This document shows positions 43,938-52,265 of a stretch of DNA of 64,000 nucleotides, one piece after another (the first letter of the stretch is position 1; each line of letters begins with the position of its first letter). A program made the translations under genes and the position numbers. Below the pieces are notes generated by a model that was given only the letters and a program-made list of their open reading frames with translations, made no database searches and was not told where the DNA came from. This stretch comes from Methylobacterium sp. J-048 (GTDB lineage: Bacteria; Pseudomonadota; Alphaproteobacteria; Rhizobiales; Beijerinckiaceae): the NCBI RefSeq assembly GCF_022829515.1, contig NZ_JAKSYL010000139.1, positions 1 through 64,000 of the forward strand. Reading direction: 5' to 3'.

Positions 43938-44198
43938 TCAAACTTTCCGGATGGAACGCCCGTGTCCGCCGGCCATCCGGCCGATCTGGCGCTCGATGGC
44001 GACTCGCACCGAGGCCCCGAGGTCGTAGGACCAGGCAATGTAGGCCGCGATCGTCGCGCTCACGACCATCACGGCGCTGGCGGCGCAGAGCGGGACCACG
44101 AGCAACAAAGTCAGGACCAGCCCGACCGACATCCGTTCGCCCAGCGAGGCTTGCGGCCAGGGATCGATCGGCAGGGTGAACCGTCGTCCGTATCGCAT
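43938..44198 (-). CDS. Small hypothetical membrane protein
   Basis: 86 residues from the ATG at 44198 (longer in-frame starts read as Arg-rich and are unlikely). A long hydrophobic region (VGLVLTLLLVVPLCAASAVM, then VVSATIAAYIAWSY) spans the membrane once or twice and the C-terminus is basic. I know no family. It is divergent from the SDR gene at 44391, with a 192-base gap that may hold both promoters. Confidence 0.6.
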   Translation of the reverse strand: MRYGRRFTLPIDPWPQASLGERMSVGLVLTLLLVVPLCAASAVMVVSATIAAYIAWSYDLGASVRVAIERQIGRMAGGHGRSIRKV

Positions 44199-44390
44199 GG
44201 CTGCGATCCTCGAAGGCCGGTCGCGCTGCGATGGCGCGCGACTACGCAGACTCAACAGCGCTCGGCGTCGGATGTTGCGCACCGGGTTCCGAAAAGACCG
44301 GCGGCCGTGACGTTGCGGCACGGTGGTGCGGCGCAACCGGGGGCGACGACACCCGTTGCTGCAGCGGTTCCTTCACAGGGTGAGGCCGGG

Positions 44391-45410
44391 ATGGCACGGG
44401 TTGCAGTCGTTACCGGAGGGACGGCCGGAATCGGGCTCGCGACCGCGCATCGCTTCGCCGCCGGCGGCTGGTCGGTGGCCGTGATTGCACGCGATCCCGG
44501 GCGGCTGGCCGCTACCGAGCGGGCGCTCGCCGCTTATGGCCAACCGGTCCTGGCGATCGCGGCCGATGTCGCCGACGCGCAGGCCGTCGACGCCGCCGCC
44601 GCCCGGATCGAGACTGAGCTGGGCCCGATCCGCGCCTGGGTGAACAACGCCATGTCGACCGTGGTGAACCCAGCCGACCGGATCACCCCGGACGAGTACC
44701 GGCGGGTCACCGAGACCACCTATCTGAGCCAGGTCTACGGCACCCTGGCGGCGCTCCGCTACATGAAGCGGCGCAAGCGCGGTGCGATCATCCAGGTCTC
44801 CTCCGGGCTCGCGATCCGGGCGGCGCCGCTCCAGGCGCCCTATTGCGCGGCCAAGTTCGCCGTCTCCGGCTTCACCGACGCCCTGCGCTGCGAGCTGCTC
44901 CACGATAACGTCGCGATCAGCCTCAGCGTGGTCTACCTGCCGGCGGTGAACACGCCGCAGTTCAACTGGGCGCGCAACCGCACCGGCCATCGCCAATACG
45001 CTCCGGACCCGGTCTTCGACCCGCGGCTCTGCGCCGAGGCGATCGTCTACGCGGTCGAGCATCCGCGCCGGGAGGTCTGGGTCGGACGTTCGTCGATGAT
45101 GATGGCCGCCGCGCAGGCGCTCGCCCCGGCGTTCGCCGACCGCAAGGCCGCGTCGATGTGGTCGGCCCAGCTGTCCGACACGACGATCCCCGACATGACG
45201 GGCAACCTCTACGACCCGGTGCCGGGCGAAGTCGGCATCGACGGGCGGTTCATCGACCGGATGAAATTGACCCGGGGCGAGTTCGTCACCAGCCGCACCC
45301 GGGATGCGGTGGTCGGCGGTCTCGCCGCGCTCGCCCTGCTGGGACTCGCGGGCGCGGCCGTGGCGGCCACCCGTCCCCGGCGGGCTGCGCTGCGTGGTCG
45401 GATTCGCTAG
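44391..45410 (+). CDS. SDR family oxidoreductase with C-terminal membrane segment
   Basis: 339 residues from ATG 44391. The cofactor motif VTGGTAGIGLATAHRFA is followed by VNNAMSTVVNP, catalytic Ser in IIQVSSGLAIRAA, and YCAAKFAVSGFTDAL with the Tyr-Lys pair. A tail beyond the normal 250-residue SDR contains FIDRMKLTRGEFVTSRTRDAV and a hydrophobic helix near the end (VGGLAALALLGLAGAAVAA). The fusion of an SDR to a terminal anchor suggests attachment to the membrane. Substrate unknown. Confidence 0.88.
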   Translation: MARVAVVTGGTAGIGLATAHRFAAGGWSVAVIARDPGRLAATERALAAYGQPVLAIAADVADAQAVDAAAARIETELGPIRAWVNNAMSTVVNPADRITPDEYRRVTETTYLSQVYGTLAALRYMKRRKRGAIIQVSSGLAIRAAPLQAPYCAAKFAVSGFTDALRCELLHDNVAISLSVVYLPAVNTPQFNWARNRTGHRQYAPDPVFDPRLCAEAIVYAVEHPRREVWVGRSSMMMAAAQALAPAFADRKAASMWSAQLSDTTIPDMTGNLYDPVPGEVGIDGRFIDRMKLTRGEFVTSRTRDAVVGGLAALALLGLAGAAVAATRPRRAALRGRIR

Positions 45411-45416
45411 ACAGTC

Positions 45417-45541
45417 CCGGTTTCAAAAGGTCCGAGACCTTTTGCGGGTCCAGGGCGGAGCCCTGGTGTCGGGCTTCACCCGATGCTCGGGGGTTCCACC
45501 CCCGAACCCCGCCAAAGGGCTGAGCCCTTTGGAAACCCGGG
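45417..45541. repeat. Cluster of four small hairpins in one intergenic unit
   Basis: Within 125 bases lie four consecutive hairpins: CAAAAGGTC/GACCTTTTG, CCAGGGC/GCCCTGG, CGGGGGT/ACCCCCG and CCAAAGGGCT/AGCCCTTTGG. Outer arms CCCGGTTTC and GAAACCCGGG enclose them. The multi-hairpin unit fills the gap between the SDR and MBL-like genes. It looks like a dispersed repeat; some hairpins may act as terminators. Confidence 0.8.
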
Positions 45542-45570
45542 GTCCCAACCGCCAGGAGAGGCCTGACACG

Positions 45571-46446
45571 ATGCCCGGCTATCTGCCCTTCGCGGGCGCC
45601 CTGAAGCTGCCTGCCTATACCTGCGACAATTGCGGGTTCTGGCAGCGCCATTTCGCGACGCCCCCGTCCTGCCCGATGTGCCTCGACGCCCGCCACGTGG
45701 TGCCGCAGGACGGCTGGCGCTTCCGAACGACCCGGGAGGCGCAGGACGCCTTCCCGTGCCATTGGCAGGAGCTGGAATCGGGCGTCTGGCGGTTCTGGAA
45801 CGAGCCGGTCTCCGGCATCGGTCCCTCCGCCTATCTGATCCGGACCGAACACGGGAATATGGGTTTCGAGGGCTGCCCGGTCTTCAGCGAGGCCGCCCTC
45901 GACCAGATCGAGCGGCTCGGCGGCATGCAGGTGCTGTCGGCCTCGCACCCGCATGCCTACGGGGCGTTGACGCAGCTTCAGGATCGGTTCGACCCGGAGC
46001 TGTGCCTGCCCGCCGCCGACTTCACCTGGAGCGCCGCGCTTCAGGTGAGCTGGCCCTACGACGACTTTCTCGAGCCTCTGCCAGGGCTGGAACTGCATCG
46101 CACCGCGGGGCATTTCGACGGTCACGCCGTCCTGTACGACCGGGCGCGAAAGATCTGTTTCTGCGGGGATGCGCTGAAGTTCGAGCTGGACCCCGCCGAC
46201 CCGCGCCGAGCCACCACGATCTCGGCGCACAAGGCGTTCGTGCGCGGCGTGCCGCTCACCCCGAGCGAGCTGCGCCGCTACCGCGACGTGTTCGAGCGCC
46301 TCGACTTCACCCAGACGTGGACGCCGTTCGAGCCCGCGCGCAATTGCGGCCGTCCTGAAGTTCTGGCGCTGCTGGATCAGTTGCTCATCGGCCGCGCGCA
46401 TGCCGCGCCGGTGCCGCTCGACAGCCTCCCGGTTCAGGGCCGGTAG
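45571..46446 (+). CDS. MBL-fold-like hydrolase with N-terminal zinc ribbon
   Basis: 291 residues from the ATG at 45571 with GGAGAGG upstream. The N-terminus has two CxxC pairs (YTCDNCGFW and CPMCLD), a rubredoxin or zinc-ribbon-like knuckle. The rest resembles a metallo-beta-lactamase fold: an SASHPHAYGALTQL segment in the place of HxHxDH, AGHFDGHAVL and FCGDALKFEL. The usual Asp-His of the metal site is not clear, so the metal site may be altered. Its stop overlaps the convergent nitrile hydratase accessory gene by 13 bases. Confidence 0.78.
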   Translation: MPGYLPFAGALKLPAYTCDNCGFWQRHFATPPSCPMCLDARHVVPQDGWRFRTTREAQDAFPCHWQELESGVWRFWNEPVSGIGPSAYLIRTEHGNMGFEGCPVFSEAALDQIERLGGMQVLSASHPHAYGALTQLQDRFDPELCLPAADFTWSAALQVSWPYDDFLEPLPGLELHRTAGHFDGHAVLYDRARKICFCGDALKFELDPADPRRATTISAHKAFVRGVPLTPSELRRYRDVFERLDFTQTWTPFEPARNCGRPEVLALLDQLLIGRAHAAPVPLDSLPVQGR

Positions 46447-46757
46447 AGCGGGTCGTTCTCCAGCCGGATCGACTGGCCGTGCGGCGTCGCCGCGGCGGCG
46501 CGCAGGAACGCCTCGGTTCGCACCGCGACGCTCTCGGCGGCCGCCACGCCGCGTTCGGCGAGGATCGTTTCGAGGGTGGCGAGCCAGGCGCTGTAATCGG
46601 CCGCCCGCTCCGGCCCGTCCGCCGGCCGGATCTCGCGACCGAGACGGTCGGTCCACTCCGCCCAGGTGAACAAGCCGGCCTCCTGCAGGGACACCACCAG
46701 GGCGAAGACCTGCGCCTCCCAGGGTGCCGCGAAAGCTTTGGGCGACGGAACGCTCAC
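46434..46757 (-). CDS. Nitrile hydratase accessory protein
   Basis: 107 residues from a GTG that overlaps the beta-subunit stop (46754-46757). The sequence (FAAPWEAQVFALVVSLQEAGLFTW and YSAWLATLETILAERG) is visibly related to the N-terminal part of the beta subunit ([30 protein letters not shown]), as known for nitrile hydratase activators. It probably helps deliver cobalt or fold the alpha subunit. No Cys-rich metal motif is present. Third gene of the operon alpha-beta-accessory. Confidence 0.9.
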   Translation of the reverse strand: MSVPSPKAFAAPWEAQVFALVVSLQEAGLFTWAEWTDRLGREIRPADGPERAADYSAWLATLETILAERGVAAAESVAVRTEAFLRAAAATPHGQSIRLENDPLYRP

Positions 46758-47413
46758 GCCGGCTCCAGATAGGGTTCGAAGGCCGCCACCGTGACGATCC
46801 CGCCCGGGTCGCCGCTCTCGCCCCACAAGTCCTGGGCCGAGAAGCTAACCGTGTACAACCAGGTCGGGTTCTCGCCAGTCTTGTAGGCGTTGGTATCGGG
46901 GTACACGAACGTGCCGTCGACGCGCTCGACCCGCCCGCGTTTGCCGCGGACGTAGCGCGGCAGCCTCGTATGGTCGGGCGGGTGGATGTTCCGGGCGATG
47001 ACGGCCTCGCCGACCGCGAAGCGGGCCGGCCCGGCGGAGTCGCGGCTGCTCGGGAAGCCCGCCCGGAAGCGCGCTTCCAGCCCGTCCCGGGCGAGCACCC
47101 GCGCCACCGGCTTGGCTGCCTCGGACGCTCGGCCCGCTGCGATTTCCTCGGCCGACGCGAGACCCGTGGCGACGACCTGCTGCTCCAGGGCCGCCAGCCA
47201 GATCTCGTAGTAGCTCGACGCCAGATACTGCACCGGCGGCAGCGACTCGCGCGTGGCGCGGCTGCCGTCGAGGTTCCAGGCACCGGTGTAGCCCATGGCC
47301 ATCGCCAGGGCGAAGACGCGGCGCTCCCAGTCGGCGTGGAACACCGGCTCGTCCGGCTCCGGCATCACCGGCCCGAAACCATGCGCGCCGCCGAGGTCCT
47401 GGGCGCCGTTCAT
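46754..47413 (-). CDS. nthB: Nitrile hydratase beta subunit
   Basis: 219 residues from ATG 47413, which overlaps the alpha stop (ATGA). The N-terminus [16 protein letters not shown] carries the MNGxxDxGGxHGFG signature. The C-terminal SH3-like domain has [29 protein letters not shown] and [17 protein letters not shown], which line the active-site cleft. It pairs with the alpha subunit to hydrate nitriles to amides. An amidase is encoded 1.7 kb away at 49083. Confidence 0.96.
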   Translation of the reverse strand: MNGAQDLGGAHGFGPVMPEPDEPVFHADWERRVFALAMAMGYTGAWNLDGSRATRESLPPVQYLASSYYEIWLAALEQQVVATGLASAEEIAAGRASEAAKPVARVLARDGLEARFRAGFPSSRDSAGPARFAVGEAVIARNIHPPDHTRLPRYVRGKRGRVERVDGTFVYPDTNAYKTGENPTWLYTVSFSAQDLWGESGDPGGIVTVAAFEPYLEPA

Positions 47414-48042
47414 GCGGGCATCTCCGGTGGAATCGCCCCGGGCAGGCCTGTGCCGATCATCGCGTCGCGGCTGACGAGGGCGGCCAGGGCCTCCTCGGAA
47501 AACCCTTCGGTGTTCGCCGGCCGCATCGGCAGGACCATGTAGCGGGTCTCGGCGGTCGAGTCCCAGACGGTGATCCGGGTGGTCTCGGGGATCGTCACCC
47601 CGAACTCGGCCAGCACGCCGCGCGGGTCGATCACCGCCCGGGCGCGGTAGGGCGGCGCCTTGTACCAGACCGGGGGCAGGCCGAGCACCGGCCAGGGGTA
47701 GCAGGAGCAGAGCGTGCACACGACGAGGTTGTGGGTCTCGGGGGTGTTGGCCACCACCACCATGTGCTCGCCGCCCCGGCCTCCGATGCCGAGTTCGGCG
47801 ATGGCCGGCGTGGCGTCGGACAGGAGCCGGGTCCGGTAGTTGGGATCGACCCAGGCCCGGGCTACGACCCGGGCGCCGGCATGCGGCCCGACCTTGGTCT
47901 CGTAGAGCTCGACCAGGGCGTCGAGGGTGGCCGGGTCGACGTAGCCCTTCTCGGTCAGCAGGGATTCCAGGGCGCGGACCCGCGCCTCGACGGGCGAGAG
48001 ATCGCTGCCGTGCGAATGGTCGTGCGCATGGTCGTGGCTCAT
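47410..48042 (-). CDS. nthA: Nitrile hydratase alpha subunit, cobalt type
   Basis: 210 residues from ATG 48042; the upstream in-frame GTG adds 17 unsupported residues. The metal site [11 protein letters not shown] (Cys109-Thr-Leu-Cys112-Ser-Cys114) has Thr after the first Cys and Tyr after the last, the pattern of Co(III) enzymes (iron enzymes have Ser and Thr). The N-terminus is His-rich ([11 protein letters not shown]), which may bind metal. The order alpha-beta is that commonly seen for iron types, so site and gene order disagree with the simple rule. Divergent from an EcfG-like sigma gene. Confidence 0.96.
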   Translation of the reverse strand: MSHDHAHDHSHGSDLSPVEARVRALESLLTEKGYVDPATLDALVELYETKVGPHAGARVVARAWVDPNYRTRLLSDATPAIAELGIGGRGGEHMVVVANTPETHNLVVCTLCSCYPWPVLGLPPVWYKAPPYRARAVIDPRGVLAEFGVTIPETTRITVWDSTAETRYMVLPMRPANTEGFSEEALAALVSRDAMIGTGLPGAIPPEMPA

Positions 48043-48256
48043 CCCGCCCTCCTGCCGACCGGTATTCTGCACCCTTGCGCGGTCTGGTGCCACAGCGAGG
48101 AGCGGAGACCGTTCATCACGGCCCCACTGGCCTGAGTAGATTTCCCGATCTTATCGGGAGTGTTTGGCAAAGGTTCAGGATTGCCGCGATACCCAATTAG
48201 AGTCATTCCAGTATACCAGAATACGGACCCGCGGATACGGGTCCAAGGGAACGCGC

Positions 48257-48961
48257 ATGATCGATGATGGATCGAACCCGCCGGCAAGCCCCGGGCCTGG
48301 CGACGCCGCGGCGCCTTATGCCACGATCCTCGGTCAGCACCTCGCCCTGCCGATCCGCGATTATTTCCGGATCGTCGAGCAGGAGCCGCTGCCCGTTCAG
48401 CTCGCAGGCCTGCTGGAGCGTTTCGAAGCCGCCGTGGCGGCGCGCGGCCAGGTCGTGGCGTTCGACTTCCGCAGCGACATCATCAAAGCGCTCCCGGCCC
48501 TGCGCACCTTCGCGCTCTCGCTCGTCGGCGATGTGAGCCGGGCCGACGACCTCGTGCAGGAGACCTTCGTAAAGGCCTGGGCCAACCAGGCCCGGTTCCG
48601 GCCCGGCACGAACTTTACCGCGTGGCTGTTCACGATCCTGCGCAACCAGTTCTACTCGGAGCTGCGCAAGCACCGGCGCGAGATCGAGGACGTGGACGGC
48701 ACGCATGCGAGCCAGATGACCAGCCTGTCCGACCAGGAGGATGCCAGCACCCTCAAGGTCGTGTGGAAGCAGCTCGGGACCCTGCCGGTGGCGCAGCGGC
48801 AGGCGCTATTGCTGGTCGGCGCCGAGGGGCACACCTACGAGGAGGCGGCGAGCAAGCTCGGCTGCCAGGTCGGCACCGTGAAGAGCCGGGTCAGCCGGGC
48901 GCGGTCCTCGCTGCTCGATACGCTGGGCGTGGTGGTGGCGGGGCAGGCCCCGGCGGCGTAA
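48257..48961 (+). CDS. ECF sigma factor, EcfG-like (general stress)
   Basis: 234 residues from ATG 48257 with AAGGGA upstream. Region 2 reads LPALRTFALSLVGDVSRADDLVQETFVKAWANQ and continues RFRPGTNFTAWLFTILRNQFYSELRKHRREIED, closely like EcfG sigma factors. Region 4 reads LPVAQRQALLLVGAEGHTYEEAASKLGCQVGTVKSRVSRAR. An N-terminal extension of about 70 residues is unusual. No nepR or phyR gene is adjacent, so it is probably an additional EcfG paralogue. A small hairpin (GGACCCG/CGGGTCC, 48225-48244) is in the leader. Confidence 0.9.
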   Translation: MIDDGSNPPASPGPGDAAAPYATILGQHLALPIRDYFRIVEQEPLPVQLAGLLERFEAAVAARGQVVAFDFRSDIIKALPALRTFALSLVGDVSRADDLVQETFVKAWANQARFRPGTNFTAWLFTILRNQFYSELRKHRREIEDVDGTHASQMTSLSDQEDASTLKVVWKQLGTLPVAQRQALLLVGAEGHTYEEAASKLGCQVGTVKSRVSRARSSLLDTLGVVVAGQAPAA

Positions 48962-49082
48962 GGGGCCGCACCACGCGGTTTTCTGAACCTGCCCGTCTCA
49001 AGCCCCGCCCGTTTAAACGGCAGGGCGTGAACACGCGCTCGGGATGCCCCGGATGCTGAGAGGACGGGAAGACTGAGCCTGC

Positions 49083-50474
49083 TCAGACTGGAGCCCGCCG
49101 CCGATGCCAGTCGGTCGCCCGCTGGTAGGCCTGGCCGATCCGCAGGGCCATCGCCTCGTCGTAACCGCGGCAGGTGATCTGCAGCGACAGCGGCAGCCCG
49201 GCGGATGTGAACCCGTTGGGCAGCGCCAGCGCGCAGAGATCGAGCAGGTTGCCGAAGCGGGTGAAGCGCGAGGGCAGATGCGCCTCGTCGACCTCGGACA
49301 GTGCGACGGCGGCGCATTCGGTGGTCGGCGTCAGCAAGGCGTCGATCCCCTCCAGGGCGGCGGCATAGGCAACCTTCATCGCGGCGCGGCGCTGGAGCGT
49401 GCCGAGATACTCCTGGGCCGAGACTTTCGCGCCGGCCAGGATCCGGGCCCGCACGACGTCGCCGAGCTGCGAGGCCGGGTCTTCGGCGAGCGCGCCGTTG
49501 ACGAAATACGCCTCGGCGTTGGTGATGCCGCTCATCGCCACGCAATCGGCGAACCGGAACGGCAGGGCGACATCCACGATCTCGGCCCCCTGCCGGGCCA
49601 GGAGATCGAGGGCCGCGTCGTAGGCCGCCAGCATGTCCGCGGCGACGCCCTCCCGCTCGGCTTCCGGCATCCGCCCGAGCCGCAGGCCGCGCACGCCGCG
49701 GTTCAGGGTCGACCAGGGCGCGTCCGGGGCGATCCCCCGAGTGGTCGGATCGAGGGGGTCGGGGCCGGAGATCGCCTCGTAGAGGAGCGCGGCGTCCTCG
49801 ACGGTGCGCGCCAGCGGACCGGGCGTGTCCAGGGTCGTCGAGAGCGGCACGATCCCCCAGGTCGAGACGCGCCCGACCGTGACCTTCAACCCGGTCAGCC
49901 CGCAGAAGGAGGCGGGCAGGCGCACCGAGCCGCCGGTATCGGTGCCGATGCCCCAGGGCGCCATCCGGGCCGCCACCGCGACCCCGGTGCCGCTGCTCGA
50001 CCCGCCCGGCGTGCGTGGCGTCTCCGGATCCCAGGGATTCCAGGGCGTGCCGAGATGCTGGTTGGTGCCCCAGCCGCCATAGGCGAACTCCACCGTGTGG
50101 GTCTTGCCGAGCACGATCATGCCCTGCGCGATCAGCCGCCGGGCGATGGTCGCGGTGCGCTCGGCCCGGCGCGCCCGGTGGGCGGCCGAGCCGCCCATGG
50201 TGATCCGGCCCTCCAGGTCGATCAGGTCCTTGAGCACCACCGGAACGCCGTGCAGCGGCCCGACCGCGTGCCTGGAGCGGATCGCCCGGTCGGCGCCCTC
50301 GGCGGCCAGGCGCGCATCGGCGGCAAACACCTCCGTGAAGGCCTGGAGCTTCGGCTCCAGTTGCTTGATCCTGCCGAGCAGCGCGTCGACCGCGTCCACC
50401 GGCGAGAGTGTCTTCGATCCGATCGCCCGGGCGAGTTCGGCCGCGGACGCGTCGATCAGATTCAGATCAGCCAT
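49083..50474 (-). CDS. Amidase (amidase signature family)
   Basis: 463 residues from ATG 50474. The Ser-cisSer-Lys triad is visible: Lys82 (VVLKDLID), the cis-Ser in TPGGSSSGTGVAV (about 160) and the nucleophile Ser183 in GTDTGGSVRLPASF. It hydrolyses a carboxamide to acid and ammonia; the substrate is not evident. It starts 5 bases after the stop of the peptide-binding protein gene, so they form an operon. It could act after nitrile hydratase (47 kb) or on compounds delivered by the binding protein. The latter fits the operon better. Confidence 0.92.
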   Translation of the reverse strand: MADLNLIDASAAELARAIGSKTLSPVDAVDALLGRIKQLEPKLQAFTEVFAADARLAAEGADRAIRSRHAVGPLHGVPVVLKDLIDLEGRITMGGSAAHRARRAERTATIARRLIAQGMIVLGKTHTVEFAYGGWGTNQHLGTPWNPWDPETPRTPGGSSSGTGVAVAARMAPWGIGTDTGGSVRLPASFCGLTGLKVTVGRVSTWGIVPLSTTLDTPGPLARTVEDAALLYEAISGPDPLDPTTRGIAPDAPWSTLNRGVRGLRLGRMPEAEREGVAADMLAAYDAALDLLARQGAEIVDVALPFRFADCVAMSGITNAEAYFVNGALAEDPASQLGDVVRARILAGAKVSAQEYLGTLQRRAAMKVAYAAALEGIDALLTPTTECAAVALSEVDEAHLPSRFTRFGNLLDLCALALPNGFTSAGLPLSLQITCRGYDEAMALRIGQAYQRATDWHRRRAPV

Positions 50475-50479
50475 CGGGA

Positions 50480-52081
50480 TCACTGCACGCTGACGAGGGT
50501 GAGGTCGACGAACCAGGATTGCGGGGAGACGAAGCCGTGGATCTTCTTCGACATCCCGCGCGGGTTGAGGTCGTGCACGATGAACAGCCACGGCGGGTTG
50601 TCCACCAGCCGCTCGTGGGCGAGCGCCGTCTGCGCGTCGATCACCTTGGCGTCGTTGGTCTCGGCCAGCGCCTTGAGGGCGGCGTCGAACGCGTCGTCCT
50701 TCCAGTTCGGGAAGTTGAAGCCGCCGGGCGGGAACCGGTCGCCGGCGAAATAGCGGGCCATTACGCTCGGATCGGACGACGGCGAGGAGACGTTGAGCGC
50801 CATCGAGCCCTGGAGGCTCGGGGCGTCCGGCAGCGCCCGGCTCGAGTTCAGCAGCACCTGCCACTCGACCACGTTGAAGCTCAGCTCGACGTTGCAGGCC
50901 TGCTTCAGGTTCTCCTGCAGGTACTCGTTCATCGGCATCGGCAGCATCTGGCCCGAGCCCGAGGACGAGATCATCACCTTGAGGCTGAGCGGTTTCTTTT
51001 CCGAATAACCGGCTTCGGCCAGCAGCGCCTTGCCCTTGGCGGCGTCGAAGCCGTAGCGGTTCTTCGGGCTGCCGAAATTCGGGTCCTTGTCGTTGAGCCA
51101 GCCCGAGGCCGGCTCGGCCGTGCCGTTGAGCAGCTCGACGATGCCGCTCCGGTCGACGCAATAGTTGAGCGCCTGGCGGACGCGCACGTCCTTCAGCGGG
51201 CTGTCCTTGGCGCCAATGTTGAAGATATACGGCCAGACATGCGGGTACGAGCCCGTGGTGATGGCGAAGCCCGCCTGCTTCAGGGACGGGATCGCATCGG
51301 GCGCCGGCACCTCGATCCAGTCGACCTGTCCCGAGCGCAGGGCCGCGACCCGGGCATTCGCCTCCGGGATCGGCATCAGCCGGACCTTGTCGACCTTGGC
51401 CATCCGGTTCGGGTCCCAGTAGCCGTCGAACTTGGCGAGATCGACGGATTCCCGCGGGGCGACCCGGGTGATCTTGAACGGGCCGGTGCCGGCCGCCGGC
51501 AGCGCCGCCACCTTGGCCCAGTCGCGCCCTGCCGTCTCGAAGGATTTCGGCGAGGTGAACAGCAGGTAGACCACCATGTCGGGGAAGTACGACGCGACCT
51601 GCGTGGTCGTGAACTGCACGGTTGCATCGTCGATCTTCCTGTAGCTCCCGACCAGCGGCGCCCGGGCCCGGGAGATGCCGGCGCCCTGCGGCTCGAATTG
51701 CGGGCTATCGTTCTTGAAGTAGCGGTCGAGGTTCCAGATCACCGCGTCGGCATTGAACGGGCTGCCGTCATGGAAGCTGACGCCCTGGCGCAGGTGGAAG
51801 GTCCAGATCTTCTTGTCGGTTTGATCCTGCTCCCAGCGCTCGGCGAGCGCCGGGATGATGCCGGCGAGCTTGGCCGTGCTCTTGAGGTCCCACTGCACCA
51901 GCCCCTCGAAGATCGGGTAGCCGAGGAAGCGCATGCCCTCGAAGCCGTTATTGGGCATCCCCGTGGCGGTGGGAATGTCGGAGGCGGTCATGGCGATGCG
52001 CAGCACGCTCTCGGCATGGACCGCGGGGGCGAGGCCAAGGGAACCGGCGACGGCAGCGGCAAGCAGGCGGCGAAGTTTCAT
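50480..52081 (-). CDS. ABC transporter substrate-binding protein, family 5 (peptide/nickel type)
   Basis: 533 residues from ATG 52081. A signal peptide (LRRLLAAAVAGSLGLAPAVHA) leads to a large periplasmic protein of the DppA/OppA class: FEGLVQWDLKSTAKLAGIIPALAERWE, WTFHLRQGVSFHDGSPFNADAVIWNLDR, the TGPFKI segment, and RVRQALNYCVDRSGIV. Such proteins bind peptides or other amide-bearing ligands. No permease or ATPase is present next to it, so it must share a transporter elsewhere. Paired with an amidase; divergent from the ThDP enzyme operon with 184 bases between. Confidence 0.93.
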   Translation of the reverse strand: MKLRRLLAAAVAGSLGLAPAVHAESVLRIAMTASDIPTATGMPNNGFEGMRFLGYPIFEGLVQWDLKSTAKLAGIIPALAERWEQDQTDKKIWTFHLRQGVSFHDGSPFNADAVIWNLDRYFKNDSPQFEPQGAGISRARAPLVGSYRKIDDATVQFTTTQVASYFPDMVVYLLFTSPKSFETAGRDWAKVAALPAAGTGPFKITRVAPRESVDLAKFDGYWDPNRMAKVDKVRLMPIPEANARVAALRSGQVDWIEVPAPDAIPSLKQAGFAITTGSYPHVWPYIFNIGAKDSPLKDVRVRQALNYCVDRSGIVELLNGTAEPASGWLNDKDPNFGSPKNRYGFDAAKGKALLAEAGYSEKKPLSLKVMISSSGSGQMLPMPMNEYLQENLKQACNVELSFNVVEWQVLLNSSRALPDAPSLQGSMALNVSSPSSDPSVMARYFAGDRFPPGGFNFPNWKDDAFDAALKALAETNDAKVIDAQTALAHERLVDNPPWLFIVHDLNPRGMSKKIHGFVSPQSWFVDLTLVSVQ

Positions 52082-52265
52082 CGGATCCCGTTCGTCGAAG
52101 TTGCGGGCCGCCACCGGCAAATCCCGCGCCAGATCATGCCATAATCCCGGCGCCCGATGCTCGGGCGATGGCACACGCCGGCCCTTGCGCTCGGTGCGGG
52201 CTGCGCCACGATAAGAAAGACTGCGCGTCGCCGGCTGCCTGAGCCGGACCGAGAGGGAGCCGCCC

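Noticed and set aside
49083..50474. Amidase as a direct partner of the nitrile hydratase operon
   Set aside because: It lies in a separate operon with a binding protein, with the sigma gene between on the opposite strand. A functional link is possible but nothing in the sequence shows it.
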